From contig CAUJHV010000050.1 in NCBI GenBank assembly GCA_963205115.1, positions 1 through 64,000 on the forward strand: a stretch of DNA of 64,000 nt, written 5' to 3'. The position numbers were made by a program, and so were the translations under genes. Below are positions 35,884-44,884 of the stretch, piece after piece (position 1 is the stretch's first letter; every line of letters starts with the position of its first letter). Origin of the DNA: Pseudomonadota bacterium. Lineage in GTDB: Bacteria > Pseudomonadota > Gammaproteobacteria > Burkholderiales > Burkholderiaceae_C. The notes beneath the pieces were generated by a model. It was not told the DNA's origin. It did no database searches and was given only the letters and a program-made list of their open reading frames with translations.

Positions 35884-36798
35884 ATGACACGCAAGATCCG
35901 CTGCGCCCTGATCGGGCCCGGCAATATCGGCACCGACCTGCTGGCCAAGCTGCAGCGCAGCCCCGTTCTCGAACCCGTGTGGATGGTCGGCATCGACCCC
36001 ACGTCCGATGGCCTGAAGCGCGCGCGCGAGATGGGCATCAAGACCACCGACCAGGGCGTGGACGGCCTGGTGCCGCACATCAAGGCCGACGGCGTGCAGA
36101 TCGTCTTCGACGCCACCAGCGCCTACGTGCACAAGGAAAACTCGCGCAAGGTGAATGCCGAAGGCGCGATGATGATCGACCTCACGCCCGCGGCCATCGG
36201 CCCGTACTGCGTGCCGCCGGTCAACCTGCGCCAGCACATCGGCCAGCGCGAGATGAACGTCAACATGGTCACCTGCGGCGGGCAGGCCACGATCCCGATG
36301 GTGGCTGCCGTCTCCCGCGTGCAGCCCGTGGCCTACGGCGAGATCGTCGCCACCGTCTCCAGCCGTTCGGCCGGACCGGGCACGCGCAAGAACATCGACG
36401 AATTCACCCGCACCACGGCCGGTGCGATCGAGAAGGTGGGCGGCGCCAAGAAGGGCAAGGCCATCATCATCATCAACCCGGCCGAGCCGCCGCTGATCAT
36501 GCGCGACACCGTGCACTGCCTGACCGAAGGCGAGCCCAACCAGGCCGCCATCACGCAGAGCGTCCACGACATGATCCGCGAGGTGCAGAAATACGTGCCG
36601 GGCTACAAGCTGGTCAACGGGCCGGTCTTCGACGGCACACGCGTGAGCATCTACCTCGAAGTCGAAGGCCTGGGCGACTACCTGCCCAAGTACGCCGGCA
36701 ACCTGGACATCATGACGGCCGCCGCCGCGCGCACCGCCGAGATGTTTGCCGAAGAAATCCTCGCTGGCTCGCTGGTGCTCGAGCCGGTCGCCGCCTGA
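35884..36798 (+). CDS. dmpF: Acetaldehyde dehydrogenase (acylating) DmpF
   Basis: A 304-residue enzyme that converts acetaldehyde, NAD and CoA to acetyl-CoA. The cofactor motif is [11 protein letters not shown] near residue 10 and the catalytic Cys is in [13 protein letters not shown]. The frame is open far upstream, but ATG 35884 with CAGGAG upstream gives the family N-terminus. Its partner aldolase, with which it forms a substrate-channelling complex, is encoded 14 bp downstream. Confidence 0.95.
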   Translation: MTRKIRCALIGPGNIGTDLLAKLQRSPVLEPVWMVGIDPTSDGLKRAREMGIKTTDQGVDGLVPHIKADGVQIVFDATSAYVHKENSRKVNAEGAMMIDLTPAAIGPYCVPPVNLRQHIGQREMNVNMVTCGGQATIPMVAAVSRVQPVAYGEIVATVSSRSAGPGTRKNIDEFTRTTAGAIEKVGGAKKGKAIIIINPAEPPLIMRDTVHCLTEGEPNQAAITQSVHDMIREVQKYVPGYKLVNGPVFDGTRVSIYLEVEGLGDYLPKYAGNLDIMTAAAARTAEMFAEEILAGSLVLEPVAA

Positions 36799-36812
36799 AG
36801 GAGGCACACACC

Positions 36813-37868
36813 ATGACCACGACGACCCCCAAGAGCGCGCTGGACGGCCGCTCCATCACGCTGCACGACATGACGCTGCGCGACGGCATGCACCCCAAGC
36901 GCCACCAGATCTCGCTGGAGCAGATGCGCTCCATCGCCAAGGGCCTGGACGAGGCCGGTGTGCCGCTGATCGAAGTGACACACGGCGACGGCCTGGGCGG
37001 CAGCTCGGTGAACTACGGCTTTCCGGCGCACACCGACGAAGAGTACCTGGGCACCGTCATTCCGCTGCTGAAGAAGGCCAAGGTGTCGGCGCTGCTGCTG
37101 CCGGGCATCGGCACCGTGGACCACCTCAAGATGGCGCACGAGCTGGGCGTGCACACCATCCGCGTGGCCACGCACTGCACCGAGGCCGACGTGTCCGAGC
37201 AGCACATCGTCGCTTCGCGCAAGCTGGATCTGGACACCGTGGGCTTCCTGATGATGGCGCACATGAACAGCCCCGAAGGGCTGGTGCAGCAAGCCAAGCT
37301 GATGGAAGGCTACGGCGCCAACTGCATCTACGTCACCGACTCGGCCGGCTACCTGCTGCCCGATGGCGTGAAGGAGCGACTGAGCGCGGTGCGCGAGGCC
37401 CTGAAGCCGGAGACGGAGCTGGGCTTCCACGGCCACCACAACCTGGCGATGGGCGTGGCCAACAGCATCGCGGCGATCGAGTGCGGCGCCACCCGCATCG
37501 ACGCCGCCGCAGCAGGCCTCGGAGCCGGTGCCGGCAACACGCCGATGGAAGTGCTGGTCGCGGTGCTGGACCGCATGGGTGCCAACACCGGCGTGGACGT
37601 CTGGAAGATCCAGGACGTGGCCGAGGACCTGGTCTTCCCGATCATGGACTTCCCGATCCGCATCGACCGCGACGCGCTGACGCTGGGCTACGCGGGCGTG
37701 TACGGATCCTTCCTGCTGTTCGCCAAGCGTGCCGGTGCCAAGTACGGCATCCCGGCGCGCGACATCCTGGTGGAACTCGGCCGCAAGAAGATGGTGGGCG
37801 GTCAGGAAGACATGATCGAAGACACCGCGATGACGATGGCGCGTGAGCGTGGGTTGAAGATCGACTGA
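36813..37868 (+). CDS. dmpG: 4-Hydroxy-2-oxovalerate aldolase DmpG
   Basis: A 351-residue HMG-CoA-lyase-like TIM-barrel aldolase that splits 4-hydroxy-2-oxovalerate into pyruvate and acetaldehyde. The metal and catalytic region is [17 protein letters not shown], and [15 protein letters not shown] carries the metal-binding histidines. [18 protein letters not shown] is also typical. A good SD (AAGGAGGCA) precedes the ATG. It is the last recognisable gene of the phenol operon; no tautomerase gene follows. Confidence 0.95.
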   Translation: MTTTTPKSALDGRSITLHDMTLRDGMHPKRHQISLEQMRSIAKGLDEAGVPLIEVTHGDGLGGSSVNYGFPAHTDEEYLGTVIPLLKKAKVSALLLPGIGTVDHLKMAHELGVHTIRVATHCTEADVSEQHIVASRKLDLDTVGFLMMAHMNSPEGLVQQAKLMEGYGANCIYVTDSAGYLLPDGVKERLSAVREALKPETELGFHGHHNLAMGVANSIAAIECGATRIDAAAAGLGAGAGNTPMEVLVAVLDRMGANTGVDVWKIQDVAEDLVFPIMDFPIRIDRDALTLGYAGVYGSFLLFAKRAGAKYGIPARDILVELGRKKMVGGQEDMIEDTAMTMARERGLKID

Positions 37869-37880
37869 CGACTGCAGGAA

Positions 37881-37898
37881 GGCGGCCGGTGGGCCGCC
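37881..37898. terminator. GC hairpin between dmpG and the convergent MFS gene
   Basis: GGCGGCC-GGTG-GGCCGCC is a perfect 7-bp stem with a 4-nt loop placed 13 bp after dmpG and 14 bp after the convergent MFS stop. There is no T-tract on either side, so a terminator role in both directions is plausible but not certain. Confidence 0.4.
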
Positions 37899-37911
37899 GA
37901 GCGGCAGCTTG

Positions 37912-39066
37912 TCAGGCTCTGCGTGCGCGCACGAGTGCCGCCAGCCAGGGCGTCAGCGCTGAAAGAAGTGCCAATGCCAGCAGCGGCAGGAAGCTGCCGC
38001 CCGCGACGATCTGGCCAGCCAGCGCCGGCCCCACCATCGCACTGGACGCAAAGGCCGCCGGCACCAGCAGGATGGCCCGCCCGCTCGGATCCCGGCGGGC
38101 AATGTCGGCCGTCTGCAGGACGCAGCCGCAGGTAAAGGCGAACTCCCATATCCAAGCCCCCAGCGCGAAGGGCAGGAAGCTGCCGGCTGCCGCGAGCAGT
38201 GCCAGGCCGGCAAGGATGCCCAGCAGCACGAGGCCATGGGCTGTCCGGCCGGCCAGGCGGTCACCGAAGATCGCCACGGCAAAGGCCGCCACGCCCCCGA
38301 GCAGTTTGAGGACGGCAAACACCAGGCCCATTTCGGCCGGCGCGATCGTCAGGGCCGCACCGATGCGCTCGAGGAAGGCCCACAGGCCGATGTTGCCGAC
38401 CAGGAAGAGGAAGAACACCAGCAGCGCCGCAGCGGCCGGCCAGGGTATCGCCTGCCGCCCCGTCGGTACGGCTACCGCGCGTGCTGACAGGTCACCGGTC
38501 CATGCCCGACGGGGCACCCAGAACGCCGAAAGGCCGAGCACAGCCACCACGGCGGCCAACGTCCAGGCCGCGCCGGGGTAACGCCAATGGGCGATCACCA
38601 GCGGCGGCAGGGCGAACAGCACGGCCGCCGTCACGGCTAACTCGACGCCCTGGCGCACCCCGAAGGCCCGCACCTTGTTGGGCAGGTCCGCGAGGATGCG
38701 CATGCCCAGGCAGGTCATCGTCGACGCAAAGAAGCCGATCAGCACCCACACGGCATACAGCCAATGCAACTCGCTCACCACCGAGCTGAGAGCGAACGAG
38801 CCCGCCGTGCCAACCGCGCTGACCAGGGTCAGCCAGCGCCAGTCCAACCGGTTCATCCACAGCGGTGCACCCAGGGTACCGACCAGGTAGCCGGCAAAGC
38901 AGATCGAGCCCAGCAAGCCGACGGCCTGTGGCGCCAACCCGAAGCTATCGGCCAGGCTGCCCAGCATCACCGGCAATGCGTTGAACGGAAGCCCACCGAT
39001 GGTGGAGGCCAGGCTGGCCGCCAGCATGAAGCCGATCAAGGTGCGGTCACGCAGCACAGCGGTCAA
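37912..39066 (-). CDS. MFS transporter at the end of the aldolase-DUF35 operon
   Basis: A 384-residue polytopic protein with about twelve hydrophobic segments and no long loops, consistent with the major facilitator superfamily. The start is a TTG at 39066 behind GGGAGG. It lies 18 bp after the DUF35-MaoC gene in the same direction, so it belongs to the steroid-type operon driven from 41266 rather than to the phenol operon with which it converges. A role in uptake of a steroid or a side-chain product is possible but not shown. Confidence 0.75.
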   Translation of the reverse strand: MTAVLRDRTLIGFMLAASLASTIGGLPFNALPVMLGSLADSFGLAPQAVGLLGSICFAGYLVGTLGAPLWMNRLDWRWLTLVSAVGTAGSFALSSVVSELHWLYAVWVLIGFFASTMTCLGMRILADLPNKVRAFGVRQGVELAVTAAVLFALPPLVIAHWRYPGAAWTLAAVVAVLGLSAFWVPRRAWTGDLSARAVAVPTGRQAIPWPAAAALLVFFLFLVGNIGLWAFLERIGAALTIAPAEMGLVFAVLKLLGGVAAFAVAIFGDRLAGRTAHGLVLLGILAGLALLAAAGSFLPFALGAWIWEFAFTCGCVLQTADIARRDPSGRAILLVPAAFASSAMVGPALAGQIVAGGSFLPLLALALLSALTPWLAALVRARRA

Positions 39067-39084
39067 GGCGGGCCTCCCAGGCAG

Positions 39085-40029
39085 TCACATGTAAAGCATC
39101 ACCAGGTCGTTGATCACCGACGGGCGGTCCTGGCCGACGACATGGACGTTGATCTCCAACGTGACCTGCACACCGCTCTTCAACTGCTCCACCGACTTGA
39201 CTCGGCAGCGGCCGTGGATGCTGCAACCCGAGGGCACGATGGCCGGAAAGCGCAGGCGGTCGGACCCGTAGTTGACGATGTTGACGAAGTCCACCACCTC
39301 GTAGTCCATCGGCATCTTCAGCCGGCTCACCAGCACCTGCACCAGTGCACCATGGGCGATGGGGGTGCCGAAAGGGCTCTCGCGCTTGCAGCGCTCCGGG
39401 TCGGTATGGATCCAGTAGTCGTCGCCGCTCAGGGCCGCGAACTGGTTAATGATCTCCTGCGTCACCTCGAAGGCGTTGGACCAGCCCGTGAACTCCTCGG
39501 AGACCAACGACTTCATTGCCGCGATGTCCTTGCAGCTGATCCTGCGCTTCGGTTTTTCCTCGACCCCCGGTGCCGGCACTGCAGCGGGAGCGGCCTCCCC
39601 AGCAATCACACCAGGATGCACCGACTCCACCGGCGTGTAGCGCAGCAGCGTGACCTCGCCGGGCCGATCGTCGAAGACCGGGCGCAGGCGCTGGCCGATC
39701 TTGACGTCCGCCGGGTCCACACCGACCAGCGTGGTGTTGAGGTGCACGCCCTCGTCGATCTCGACGACCGCCAACAGCTGCGGCATCTCGTCGGTGAACT
39801 CGGGCAGAGTCGGGACGCGCCCCACGGTGAAGGTGTAGAGCCGACCCTCTCCGGACACGCGGCGCCAGCTCAGCTGGCGCGAGCCGCAGGTCGGGCAGTG
39901 GGTGCGCGGGAAGAACAGCCAGTGGCCGTGTTCGCACTGCTGCAGGCGCACCTCGTGGGCCCGCAGTCCATCCCAGTAGGGCTGGGAAATCGAGGTCGGA
40001 TGGGGCAGCGGCTTGTTCCAGGCCATCAT
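39085..40029 (-). CDS. DUF35 (Zn-ribbon/OB-fold)-MaoC fusion, partner of a thiolase-fold aldolase
   Basis: A 314-residue two-domain protein. Residues up to about 135 form a DUF35 domain with the zinc ribbon CEHGHWLFFPRTHCPTC (third and fourth Cys clear; the first pair is C-x2-H-like) and an OB-fold. After a proline/alanine linker (about 145-165) comes a MaoC-like hotdog domain with FAALSGDDYWIHTDPERC and the typical FGTPIAHGALV. DUF35 partners anchor Ltp2-type aldolases in steroid side-chain degradation. The domain order is the reverse of actinobacterial ChsH2 and of the protein at 60516. It overlaps the aldolase gene by 4 bp. Confidence 0.8.
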   Translation of the reverse strand: MMAWNKPLPHPTSISQPYWDGLRAHEVRLQQCEHGHWLFFPRTHCPTCGSRQLSWRRVSGEGRLYTFTVGRVPTLPEFTDEMPQLLAVVEIDEGVHLNTTLVGVDPADVKIGQRLRPVFDDRPGEVTLLRYTPVESVHPGVIAGEAAPAAVPAPGVEEKPKRRISCKDIAAMKSLVSEEFTGWSNAFEVTQEIINQFAALSGDDYWIHTDPERCKRESPFGTPIAHGALVQVLVSRLKMPMDYEVVDFVNIVNYGSDRLRFPAIVPSGCSIHGRCRVKSVEQLKSGVQVTLEINVHVVGQDRPSVINDLVMLYM

Positions 40030-41243
40030 TGGTCTCCCCGCAGGACCAGTGCGCCCTGCTCGCTCATCACACCGCCCGTACCGGACACGTAGGCCAGATC
40101 GTGCCGAGCCAGCTGTCGCTCACCCGCACGGCCCTGGATCTGCTGCATCGCCTCGATCACCTGGGTCATGCCGCCAGCACTTCCGGGCTGGCCGAAGCTC
40201 AACTGGCCACCGTGGGTGTTCATGGGGAAGTTGCCCTGGAAGGTGAAGTCGTGCTCGCGCAGGAAGCGCATGCCCTCGCCCTTGGCGCAGAAGCCCGCGT
40301 CCTCCAGCGTCAGCAGCACCGTGATCGTGTAGCAGTCGTAGATCTGCGCCATGTGCATGTCGGCAGGCTTCAGGCCGGCCATCGCAAAGGCCTTGCGCGA
40401 GGCCGGGCCGATGGGCGTGGCCAGCATGTCGTGCGCATAGGTGGGCGACTTGCTGTGCACATGCTCGCCGCAGCCTGCCACCAGCACCGGGCGGTGCCGC
40501 AGACTCCGTGCGTTGTCGGCGCGGGTGACAATCATGGCGCCGCCACCGGCCACCGGCATCACGATCTCCAGCATGCGCAGCGGATCGGCCACCATGCGCG
40601 AGTTCAGCACGTCGTCAACGGTGATCGGCTGGCCGTAGAACATCGCGCCGGGGTTGTGGCAGGCGTTGAAGCGCTGGTCGACGCAGATGCGCGCCATCGC
40701 CGCGACGTCATAGCCGTGCTGGGCCGCATAACGCTGCGCGATCATCGCGTAACCGGTGTTCTGAGCCATGTGGCCGTAAGGAAGGTCCATCTCCGCTTCG
40801 GGCGCACCGAAGCGGGTGCTGTGGCCGCCGAAGCGGCTCGAGCGCATCACCTCCATGGCATGGTCGTCGTGCGGCGACATCGGCGCCATGCGCGAGGGGA
40901 TCACGCACAGCACGGTGTCGCACAGGCCCAACTCGATGGCCGCGGCTGCGCGCCAGACCATGCCCACGGAGCTCGCGCCCCCCAAGTCGATGACCTCGGC
41001 AAAGTTCAGTGGCACACCCAGGTATTCGCCCACCATGGCCGGCACGAAGCTGCTGGCCTCGTGGAAGTAGGCCCCGGTGGTGATGAGCCCGTCGACGTCA
41101 CGCAGCGTCATACCCGCGTCGTCGAGCGCCTGGGTCGCCAGGTCGGCGATCTGTTCCAGATGGAACATGCGCGGCGCGCTCATGTACTTCTCTGGCTTGT
41201 ACTGTGCCGCGCCCACCAGCGCGGCCCGTCCTTGCAGTCCCAT
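40026..41243 (-). CDS. Thiolase-superfamily protein, probable Ltp2/SCP-x-type steroid side-chain aldolase
   Basis: A 405-residue thiolase fold (GAAQYKPEKY at the N-terminus, MNTHGGQLSFGQPGSAGGMTQVIEAM near the C-terminus). At the place of the thiolase nucleophile it has GGASSVGMVWRAA, that is Ser rather than Cys, which fits an aldolase of the Ltp2 type better than a true thiolase. The ATG at 41243 has AGAAGGAA upstream; a TTG five codons earlier would lie close to the inferred transcription start. It forms an operon with the DUF35-MaoC and MFS genes. It likely releases a short carbonyl compound from a 17-hydroxy steroid side-chain CoA; the substrate is inference. Confidence 0.8.
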   Translation of the reverse strand: MGLQGRAALVGAAQYKPEKYMSAPRMFHLEQIADLATQALDDAGMTLRDVDGLITTGAYFHEASSFVPAMVGEYLGVPLNFAEVIDLGGASSVGMVWRAAAAIELGLCDTVLCVIPSRMAPMSPHDDHAMEVMRSSRFGGHSTRFGAPEAEMDLPYGHMAQNTGYAMIAQRYAAQHGYDVAAMARICVDQRFNACHNPGAMFYGQPITVDDVLNSRMVADPLRMLEIVMPVAGGGAMIVTRADNARSLRHRPVLVAGCGEHVHSKSPTYAHDMLATPIGPASRKAFAMAGLKPADMHMAQIYDCYTITVLLTLEDAGFCAKGEGMRFLREHDFTFQGNFPMNTHGGQLSFGQPGSAGGMTQVIEAMQQIQGRAGERQLARHDLAYVSGTGGVMSEQGALVLRGDQ

Positions 41244-41272
41244 GGGTTCCTTCTCCAATGTCCGACGACGCT

Positions 41273-41315
41273 ATTCTGGGCAGGGCCGCCGGCCGCTCCA
41301 TCGTCCGAGCAGACT
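41273..41315 (-). promoter_or_regulatory. Predicted activator-dependent promoter of the aldolase-DUF35-MFS operon (site A)
   Basis: On the minus strand an imperfect repeat AGTCT-GCTC-GGACG (41302-41315) is followed after 23 nt by the -10-like CAGAAT (41273-41278). The inferred start site is near 41266, 23 nt before the ATG at 41243. There is no -35 hexamer; the repeat is centred near -42.5. The same layout recurs at 41393-41434, 49189-49231 and 62318-62389. Confidence 0.6.
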
Positions 41316-41392
41316 AAGGCCGCCTCGACCACGGCACCGTCCTGGTCGGGGTGGTCGGACCATCGGGGTTTGCCCGCGGAAATGCCCTTCTT

Positions 41393-41434
41393 CGTCCTTT
41401 CGGACGATGCCCCGGCCACCCCCTGACGAAGAAT
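41393..41434 (+). promoter_or_regulatory. Predicted activator-dependent promoter of the YCF48-RND operon (site B)
   Basis: TCGTCC-TTTC-GGACGA (41392-41407) is a perfect 6+4+6 inverted repeat. After the GGACG half-site and 22 nt comes AAGAAT (41429-41434), a -10-like hexamer. The inferred start site is near 41441, about 45 nt before the TTG start at 41486. It lies in the same divergent region as site A. Confidence 0.6.
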
Positions 41435-41485
41435 GCCTGCCATGCTGCCCGACCTTACGGGCCGCGCGATCCGAAGGAGACAACC

Positions 41486-42490
41486 TTGCGAACCCCGATC
41501 GGCCTGGCCATGGCGGCCGTCGTTGCCCTGGCCGCGGCCCAGGCCTTCGCGCCCCGCGAGACCCCCCCATTGGCCGCCTCACGCCTGCCCGTGGAACGAA
41601 TGCATATGAACACCCTCGTCGCCACGAAGGCGGGACTGGTCACGGCCGGCGAGCTCGGCCACCTGCTGGTCTCCTCGAACCAGGGCGGCAGCTGGCAGCG
41701 TGCCAGCGTCGACCAAGACCGCAAAGCCCTGCTCAACCAGATCGCATTCGCCGCTGACGGGATGACCGGTATGGCCGTTGGCCACGAGGGCTGGATCCTG
41801 CGCAGCAGCGATGGAGGCTGGAGCTGGAGCGAAGCTGCCTTCGACGCGAAGAACGGCGAACCGCTCATGAGCGTGGCGAAATTGCCCACGGGACGCTGGA
41901 TTACCGTCGGGGCCTTCGGACGCGCGCTGCAGTCTGAAGACGGCGGCCGGACCTGGTCGCCGCTGCCCCTGCCAGAAGCCGGCGTCGAGGACAAGCACCT
42001 CAATCGCATCGTCGGCAGCCCGGATGGGCAGCGCTGGCTCATCGTCGGCGAGCGCGGCCTGGTGCTGCGCTCCAACGACCAGGGCAACACCTGGGCGGTG
42101 GTCGAGCCGTTCTACAACGGTTCCTTCTACAACGCGGTGGCGCTGCGCAGCGGCGGCTGGCTGGTCTACGGCATGCGCGGACACATCTATCGCGCCGCCT
42201 CCGAGACGGCGGCCTGGCAGCGCGTCGAGGTGGGCGCGCCGGTGTCCTTCTTCAGCCATGCGCAGACCGGCGACGGCGCCCTGCGCCTGGTCGGCCAGGG
42301 GGGCATGGTGGCCACCAGTCGTGACGACGGCGCCAGCTTCGCCCTGGCGCGCACGGGCGGTCGCGCCACGCTGACCGACCTGCACCTGCAGCCCGACGGC
42401 CGAGGTTGGCTGACCAGCGACGCCGGAATCAAGCCCTACCCGCCCGTGCCGCCCACCGCCGGCCTGAGTACGCCTGGAACCGCCCGATGA
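41486..42490 (+). CDS. YCF48/BNR-repeat exported protein, partner of the RND transporter
   Basis: A 334-residue protein with an N-terminal signal or anchor (IGLAMAAVVALAAAQAFA) and repeated WSW/TW beta-propeller motifs (SSNQGGSWQRA, RSSDGGWSWSEA, SEDGGRTWSPL, RSNDQGNTWAVV), as in YCF48/HCF136-like proteins. The start is a TTG at 41486 with GAAGGAG upstream; no ATG gives a signal peptide. It overlaps the RND gene by ATGA. YCF48-like genes often sit beside MMPL-type RND genes in steroid and hydrocarbon degraders, so a periplasmic accessory function in uptake or export is likely; the molecular role is unknown. Confidence 0.8.
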   Translation: MRTPIGLAMAAVVALAAAQAFAPRETPPLAASRLPVERMHMNTLVATKAGLVTAGELGHLLVSSNQGGSWQRASVDQDRKALLNQIAFAADGMTGMAVGHEGWILRSSDGGWSWSEAAFDAKNGEPLMSVAKLPTGRWITVGAFGRALQSEDGGRTWSPLPLPEAGVEDKHLNRIVGSPDGQRWLIVGERGLVLRSNDQGNTWAVVEPFYNGSFYNAVALRSGGWLVYGMRGHIYRAASETAAWQRVEVGAPVSFFSHAQTGDGALRLVGQGGMVATSRDDGASFALARTGGRATLTDLHLQPDGRGWLTSDAGIKPYPPVPPTAGLSTPGTAR

Positions 42491-44877
42491 ACCCCACCCC
42501 GCTGCCCTCCTCCCGCATCGAGGCGCTGATCGCCCGCATCGCCCGGGCTTTGATCGCCTGGCGCAAGCCCATCGGCATCGTCACCGCACTGATCACTCTC
42601 GTACTCGGCGCCTCGGCGCTGCGCAGTCACCTGGATGCCGGCTTCAACAAGCTGATCCCCCTGCGCCACGAGTACATGCAGGCCTTCCTGCAGCACGCCG
42701 CCACCTTCTCCGGCGCCAACCGGGTGCTGGTGAGCGTGCGCTGGAAGGGCGAGGGTGACATCTACAACGAGGAGTTCCTGAAGACGCTGCGTGGTGTCAC
42801 CGACGAGGTGTTCTTCACCCCCGGTGTCAACCGCGGGCAGGTCTTTTCCCTGTTCACGCCCAACGTCAGGTACATCGAGATCACCGAGGAGGGCTTCGTT
42901 GGCGAAGTCATCATTCCCTCGCGCTTCACGCCCGATGCCGAGGGTCTGGCCCATGTGCGCTCCAACGTGGCCAAGTCCGGCCAGATTGGCCGCCTGGTCG
43001 CCAATGATCTGAAATCCGCGATGGTCCGCGCCGACCTGCTCGACGTCAATCCGCAGACTGGCGAGCGGCTGGACTACCGGCAGGTGGCGCAGAAACTCGA
43101 GGAGATGCGGGCGAAGTTCGACAACCCGAACATCCAGATCCACATCGTCGGCTTCGCCAAGGTGCTCGGCGACGTGATGGACGGTCTGGTGACCGTCATC
43201 GGCTTCTTCGTGCTGGCCTTCGGCATCACCGCGGTGATGCTTTGGATGTACTCGCGCTCGGTCAATCTCACGGCACTGGCCCTGATGGTGGCCCTGCTGC
43301 CAGTGGTGTGGCTGCTCGGCCTGCTGCCCTTCGGCGGCGTGGGCATCGACCCGATGTCCATCCTGGTGCCCTTCCTGATCTTCTCGATCGGCGTGTCGCA
43401 TGCAGTGCAGATGACCAACGCCTGGAAGCAGGATGTCCGTGCAGGCATGACGGCAGAGGACGCCGCCGAATCGGCCTTCCGCAAGCTGGCCGTGCCCGGC
43501 ACGGTGGCCCTGCTGACCAATGCACTGGGCTTCATGGTCATCATGCTGATCGACATCCCCATCGTGCACGAGCTCGGCATGACGGCCTGCCTGGGCGTGC
43601 TGCTGATGATCGTCACCAACAAAGTGATGCTGCCGGTGATCCTGTCGCACCTGCGCCTGGAACCGCAGTCCCTGGGCCATGCGGACGGCATCTCTGACCT
43701 GCACAACCGCTGGTGGGCCATCTCGGCGCTGGCCAAGCCGCGCCCGGCCCTACTGACCCTGCTGGTCTCGCTGGTTCTGCTGGGTTGCGGCACCTGGTAC
43801 TCGCGCCAGCTGCTGACTGGCGACATCGGCGCCGGTGCGCCGGAGCTGCGCGCCGAGTCGCGCTACAACCGCGACAACGACCGCATCATCGGTGACTACT
43901 CCATCGGCATGGATGTGCTCTCGGTCTACGCCGAGGCCAGCAACCTGCAGGAGGCCTGCCTGAACTGGGAGGTGATGAATGCGGTCGAGCGATTCGACCT
44001 CGCCATGCGCGGAGTGGACGGCGTGCGCTCGGTCAGCACCGTGGCCGGTTTTGCCAAGCTGGCCGCGGCCGGCAACAACGAGGGCAACCCGCGCTGGGCC
44101 GCGCTACAGCGCACCGAAGCCGCGCTGCGCACCGGCGCCAGGACCGCCAGTCCCGATCTCGGCATGAACACAGATGGGTGCAAGGTCATCCACCTGCAGT
44201 TATTCCTGAAGGACCATGAAGGCGCGACCCTCAAGCACGTGGTCGGCGAGGCGCAGAAGTTCATCGCCGCCGACCGCACGCCCAACCTGCGCCTGCGCCT
44301 GGCCGGCGGCAATGCGGGCGTCGCCGCCGCCACCAACGAAGCCGTCGAACATGCCGAGGTGCAGATGCTGGCCGCCATTTTCGGCGCGATCACGCTGCTG
44401 TGCTGGCTGACCTTCCGCAGCTGGCGCGCCGTGCTGTGCATCATCGTGCCGCTGGCGCTGGTGTCCATCCTCTGCAATGCGCTGATGGCCCTGCTGGGCA
44501 TCGGCCTGAAGGTGGCCACGCTGCCGGTGATCGCACTCGGCGTCGGCGTGGGTGTGGACTACGGCATCTACCTCTTCGAGCGCCTGCAGCACGAGGTCGA
44601 GCACAATGGCGTACCGCTGCGCGAGGCGTTCTACGAAGCCATGCGCCAGCGCGGCACGGCGGCCGTGTTCACGGCGGTGACGATGGCCATCGGCGTGGGC
44701 ACCTGGGCCTTCTCGGCCCTGAAGTTCCAGGCCGACATGGGCATCCTGCTGGCCTTCATGTTCCTGGTGAATGTGCTCGGCGCGATCTTCCTGCTGCCGG
44801 CCATGGCCTGCTGGCTGGGTGTTGGCCTGAAGAACGAGCAGCGCCCCACCCCTCCAGTCGCTGCCGAAGCCCATTGA
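42487..44877 (+). CDS. RND superfamily (MMPL) transporter
   Basis: A 796-residue inner-membrane protein with two repeats. Each repeat has one N-terminal helix, a large periplasmic loop and a block of about five helices (for example VTVIGFFVLAFGITAVMLWM and LLMIVTNKVMLPVILS; second block from about residue 610). No MFP or OMF partner gene follows, which fits the MMPL/HAE3 group of lipid and sterol transporters. It starts by ATGA overlap with the YCF48 gene. Movement of a hydrophobic steroid substrate is a reasonable inference from context. Confidence 0.85.
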   Translation: MNPTPLPSSRIEALIARIARALIAWRKPIGIVTALITLVLGASALRSHLDAGFNKLIPLRHEYMQAFLQHAATFSGANRVLVSVRWKGEGDIYNEEFLKTLRGVTDEVFFTPGVNRGQVFSLFTPNVRYIEITEEGFVGEVIIPSRFTPDAEGLAHVRSNVAKSGQIGRLVANDLKSAMVRADLLDVNPQTGERLDYRQVAQKLEEMRAKFDNPNIQIHIVGFAKVLGDVMDGLVTVIGFFVLAFGITAVMLWMYSRSVNLTALALMVALLPVVWLLGLLPFGGVGIDPMSILVPFLIFSIGVSHAVQMTNAWKQDVRAGMTAEDAAESAFRKLAVPGTVALLTNALGFMVIMLIDIPIVHELGMTACLGVLLMIVTNKVMLPVILSHLRLEPQSLGHADGISDLHNRWWAISALAKPRPALLTLLVSLVLLGCGTWYSRQLLTGDIGAGAPELRAESRYNRDNDRIIGDYSIGMDVLSVYAEASNLQEACLNWEVMNAVERFDLAMRGVDGVRSVSTVAGFAKLAAAGNNEGNPRWAALQRTEAALRTGARTASPDLGMNTDGCKVIHLQLFLKDHEGATLKHVVGEAQKFIAADRTPNLRLRLAGGNAGVAAATNEAVEHAEVQMLAAIFGAITLLCWLTFRSWRAVLCIIVPLALVSILCNALMALLGIGLKVATLPVIALGVGVGVDYGIYLFERLQHEVEHNGVPLREAFYEAMRQRGTAAVFTAVTMAIGVGTWAFSALKFQADMGILLAFMFLVNVLGAIFLLPAMACWLGVGLKNEQRPTPPVAAEAH

Positions 44878-44884
44878 GCGCAGC

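Noticed and set aside
37869..37911. Room for a dmpI tautomerase gene after dmpG
   Set aside because: Only 43 bp separate dmpG from the convergent MFS gene, and no frame of about 63 codons starting Met-Pro is seen there or in the other gaps of the operon.
41244..41258. TTG at 41258 as start of the aldolase gene
   Set aside because: The ATG at 41243 has a good SD and family N-terminus, and the inferred transcription start lies only about 8 nt before the TTG.
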